Shown: positions 43,753 to 45,349 of the stretch, piece by piece
How the letters are laid out: every line of letters starts with the position of its first letter
Position numbering within the stretch: the first letter of the stretch is position 1
From: UBA5070 sp035352895
Lineage (GTDB): Bacteria > Fibrobacterota > Fibrobacteria > UBA5070
Reading direction: 5' to 3'
Assembly (NCBI GenBank): GCA_035352895.1
Contig: DAOPYN010000034.1
Location: 1-45,349, forward strand
DNA length: 45,349 bases
Position numbers and translations under genes: made by a program
The notes under the pieces: generated by a model
Seen by the model: the letters and a program-made list of their open reading frames with translations, nothing else
Database searches by the model: none
Told to the model about the DNA's origin: nothing

Positions 43753-44322
43753 TCATGGCGCATTTGACTTTGCGTTTTTTATTGAATCATCAACTCCTTT
43801 TAGGAAGTTTGGGATTCCAGTCGCAGTCAGATTGCTGATATAATTCTCCATAAACTCCCACTTTGGGTTGCCATCTTTCATGCAGATATTTCGATAGCAA
43901 GCGATCATTGATTTTAGCCCAGCTTCAATACACCTGAGCCTTGAATCATTAGCTTTTGCATCAAACGAGCATGCAATTTGAGCATAAGTGTATTCCCAAA
44001 ACAGCACGTCAAATTTCGCATATTGCTTCTTGTTCTCCATAAATCCTGGGATATACCGGGTGTTGTGAGCCGCTTTCACATATGGAGCGGCACCTACCCA
44101 AGTGTAAAGATCTTTCAATTGCATCATCACATTGGAAGAATGGGGGTTTTCTTGAACCCAAGCAACCTTTTCCTTGAACAGATTTTCCGTTGCTCTAAAT
44201 TCCGATTCCGTTTTCATCACACCAGGAAATGGCTTCGGCGGCATAGTTTCGCAATAGGCCACATAAGTAAGAAGCATGGCAAATTGAATCATAATTCTGA
44301 ACTTGATTATAAAGCTTTTCAT
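43753..44322 (-). CDS. Secreted protein, unknown
   Basis: 189 residues from ATG 44322 (GGAG at spacing 8). The signal peptide is FRIMIQFAMLLTYVAYC near residues 8-24. The mature part is mostly helical, with paired cysteines (IACSFDAKANDSRLRCIEAG, ACYRNICMKDG). The phrases KEKVAWVQENPHSSNVMMQLKDLYTWVG and KFDVLFWEYTYAQIAC suggest an all-helical repeat-like protein. No family recognised. Low GC, like the other small secreted genes of the island. Confidence 0.6.
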   Translation of the reverse strand: MKSFIIKFRIMIQFAMLLTYVAYCETMPPKPFPGVMKTESEFRATENLFKEKVAWVQENPHSSNVMMQLKDLYTWVGAAPYVKAAHNTRYIPGFMENKKQYAKFDVLFWEYTYAQIACSFDAKANDSRLRCIEAGLKSMIACYRNICMKDGNPKWEFMENYISNLTATGIPNFLKGVDDSIKNAKSNAP

Positions 44323-44537
44323 CGCATGCTCCGTGGTAAATTGTGTTTCTTTGTTGTTTGTTCACGTCCGGATGCCGTTCTGTTGCTCATTCGCAACTAG
44401 TCCCCGCGGCGAGGGTGCTCCTGACGTTTCCTGTTTACATGTCGCACCAGCGGCAGACTGCCTAGACAATGGCGTGATCATGTAAATGGAGCGTGTTAGA
44501 ACACCTTGCATTCTCGTCCAGTATGGTTTCAAAAGAA

Positions 44538-45098
44538 CTAGTCGCAGCAGCATGGTTTCTGGAGCCTGATTCTCAAATCATGGAGAATCTTTCCTTCGTG
44601 CGTTTCTGTGATCGTACTGCTGAGAACTTTGTAACCGCGTCTTATTGTCCTGAATGTATCAAGTTCTGCAGCGATACTGTACAGTATCGCTGTCTTGTTA
44701 AAAGCAGCATGGATTTTAGCGCTTTGATTATCGCCAATCACTTTGACGAGAATATTGTCTCCTCCATTGCTGAATGTTTTGCCGCCCCCACGATAATCGA
44801 GCACAATGAACGTATTCGTTATTGCTCCACTTGAATCGAAATCAAGCTTGTACTTATAGTCAAAAGTGAGCATTGAGAAGGAGTGATCAAATGAGAGTTC
44901 CGCGCAGTGTGGCAGTGTGATTTCTGATGGGGTAGTGTTGGCTTTTAGACTCTTGGGGATTGAATCAAATTTCACTTCAATGTAAATTAGCTTCTTGAGT
45001 TTAACCTCAAAAGCGGGCTTGTCCTGAGGTGCAAATGGATCGTCAATTACCTGGGCTTTGCACGGAGCAATAAATAGCAAGCATCCAATTGTGGTCAT
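44538..45098 (-). CDS. Secreted protein, unknown (start uncertain)
   Basis: 186 residues if started at ATG 45098, giving a signal peptide MTTIGCLLFIAPCKAQ. The basic residues just before it (NFKRL) suggest the true start may lie some codons upstream; the frame is open to ATG 45227, but no site has a convincing ribosome-binding sequence. The mature part is strand-rich (FEVKLKKLIYIEVKFDSIPKSL, HSFSMLTFDYKYKLDFDSSGAITNTFIVLDYRGGG, DNILVKVIGDNQSAKIHAAF). It ends with CCCD. No family recognised. Confidence 0.5.
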   Translation of the reverse strand: MTTIGCLLFIAPCKAQVIDDPFAPQDKPAFEVKLKKLIYIEVKFDSIPKSLKANTTPSEITLPHCAELSFDHSFSMLTFDYKYKLDFDSSGAITNTFIVLDYRGGGKTFSNGGDNILVKVIGDNQSAKIHAAFNKTAILYSIAAELDTFRTIRRGYKVLSSTITETHEGKILHDLRIRLQKPCCCD

Positions 45099-45296
45099 GA
45101 GTCGCTTAAAATTGCGTGGTGCAGCTACCGTAATTGTCGCCGAGTCGACCTTTCCTGCCGAAGTGATGGCGGCCGTCGGCCGCTTATGAAGTGATCTTTT
45201 TATGAGTCCGCCATTCATCAGTTGCATTCTAAATCCAGGTATTTGTTGTTAATCCGCCGGAGGCCAAACAATTTCGTATTCTTGTTTGTGTTATCA

Positions 45297-45314
45297 GGAT
45301 GCTGAAAAGCATCC
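45297..45314 (+). terminator. Short hairpin, possible terminator
   Basis: GGATGCT-GAAA-AGCATCC followed by CATTTTCCC. The 7-bp stem with a GNRA loop is stable, but the T-run is short and no plus-strand gene precedes it inside the window, so the function is doubtful. Confidence 0.25.
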
Positions 45315-45349
45315 CATTTTCCCGCCCGAATTTTCCTGCTGAGGAAAAT

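Noticed and set aside
25478..45349. Integron cassette array (all genes on one strand, repeats with hairpins)
   Set aside because: Many genes are separated by only 3-30 bp with no room for attC sites, no integrase is visible, and the repeats do not show the GTTRRRY/RYYYAAC ends. GTTAGCC at about 40040 and GTTAGAA at about 44493 are not proper matches.
45228..45349. Edge fragment on the minus strand, readable as ...CLASGGLTTNTWI before TAG at about 45243
   Set aside because: Under 40 codons in the window with no recognisable motif; other frames look equally plausible, so it cannot be supported.

Overview
The window looks like chromosomal DNA from a Fibrobacterota (Fibrobacteres) bacterium, probably a high-GC, environmental, plant-polymer-degrading member rather than Fibrobacter succinogenes itself. 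Three things point there: two regulators of the TIGR02147 family, two proteins built on the FISUMP domain (TIGR02145, 'Fibrobacter succinogenes major paralogous domain'), and a secreted GH10 xylanase. This assignment rests on family knowledge and on motifs read by eye, not on a search.

Layout. Positions 1-6900 hold two paralogous pairs, each a TIGR02147 regulator followed by a lipoprotein with a carboxypeptidase-regulatory-like start and a DUF2341-like region, separated by a secreted propeller-like protein. Positions 7017-14050 are a compact aerotolerance (Bat) operon: moxR, DUF58, a DUF4381-like protein, batA, batB, batC and batD. Nearly every junction is an ATGA/GTGA or short overlap. Positions 14100-25430 are ordinary high-GC backbone: a DUF3592 membrane protein, several secreted proteins, a YD-repeat protein, the xylanase with a clear terminator, a right-handed beta-helix protein, a GNAT acetyltransferase, rlmN and a small membrane protein.

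From about 25430 to the right edge the DNA changes. GC drops in most genes, every gene I can call is on the minus strand, and most are small, secreted or of the kind found as immunity or accessory genes: GNAT, NlpC/P60-like, DUF1871-like, SUKH/SMI1, HAD phosphatase, SH3, DUF2314, UPF0158 and an extra peptide deformylase. A 1584-residue DUF4011 helicase-nuclease, probably antiphage, sits in the middle with higher GC than its neighbours. I read this as an accessory or defence/immunity island. No toxin, integrase or transposase is visible.

The most unusual signal is a roughly 300-nt repeat present twice (32756-33051 and 41371-41690). The copies share end sequences and an identical 13-bp long-range stem. 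They also share the same order of three further hairpins, but those hairpin stems differ in sequence between copies while staying complementary. Copy A lies where the 3' part of a small gene should be, and copy B lies where the 5' part of another gene should be. This fits a mobile or recombining structured RNA/ssDNA element. Other notable items are a gene split at a run of nine A's (possible programmed or phase-variable frameshift), a second repeat pair (29838-30002 and 32475-32614), and a small family of REP-like palindromes confined to the island.
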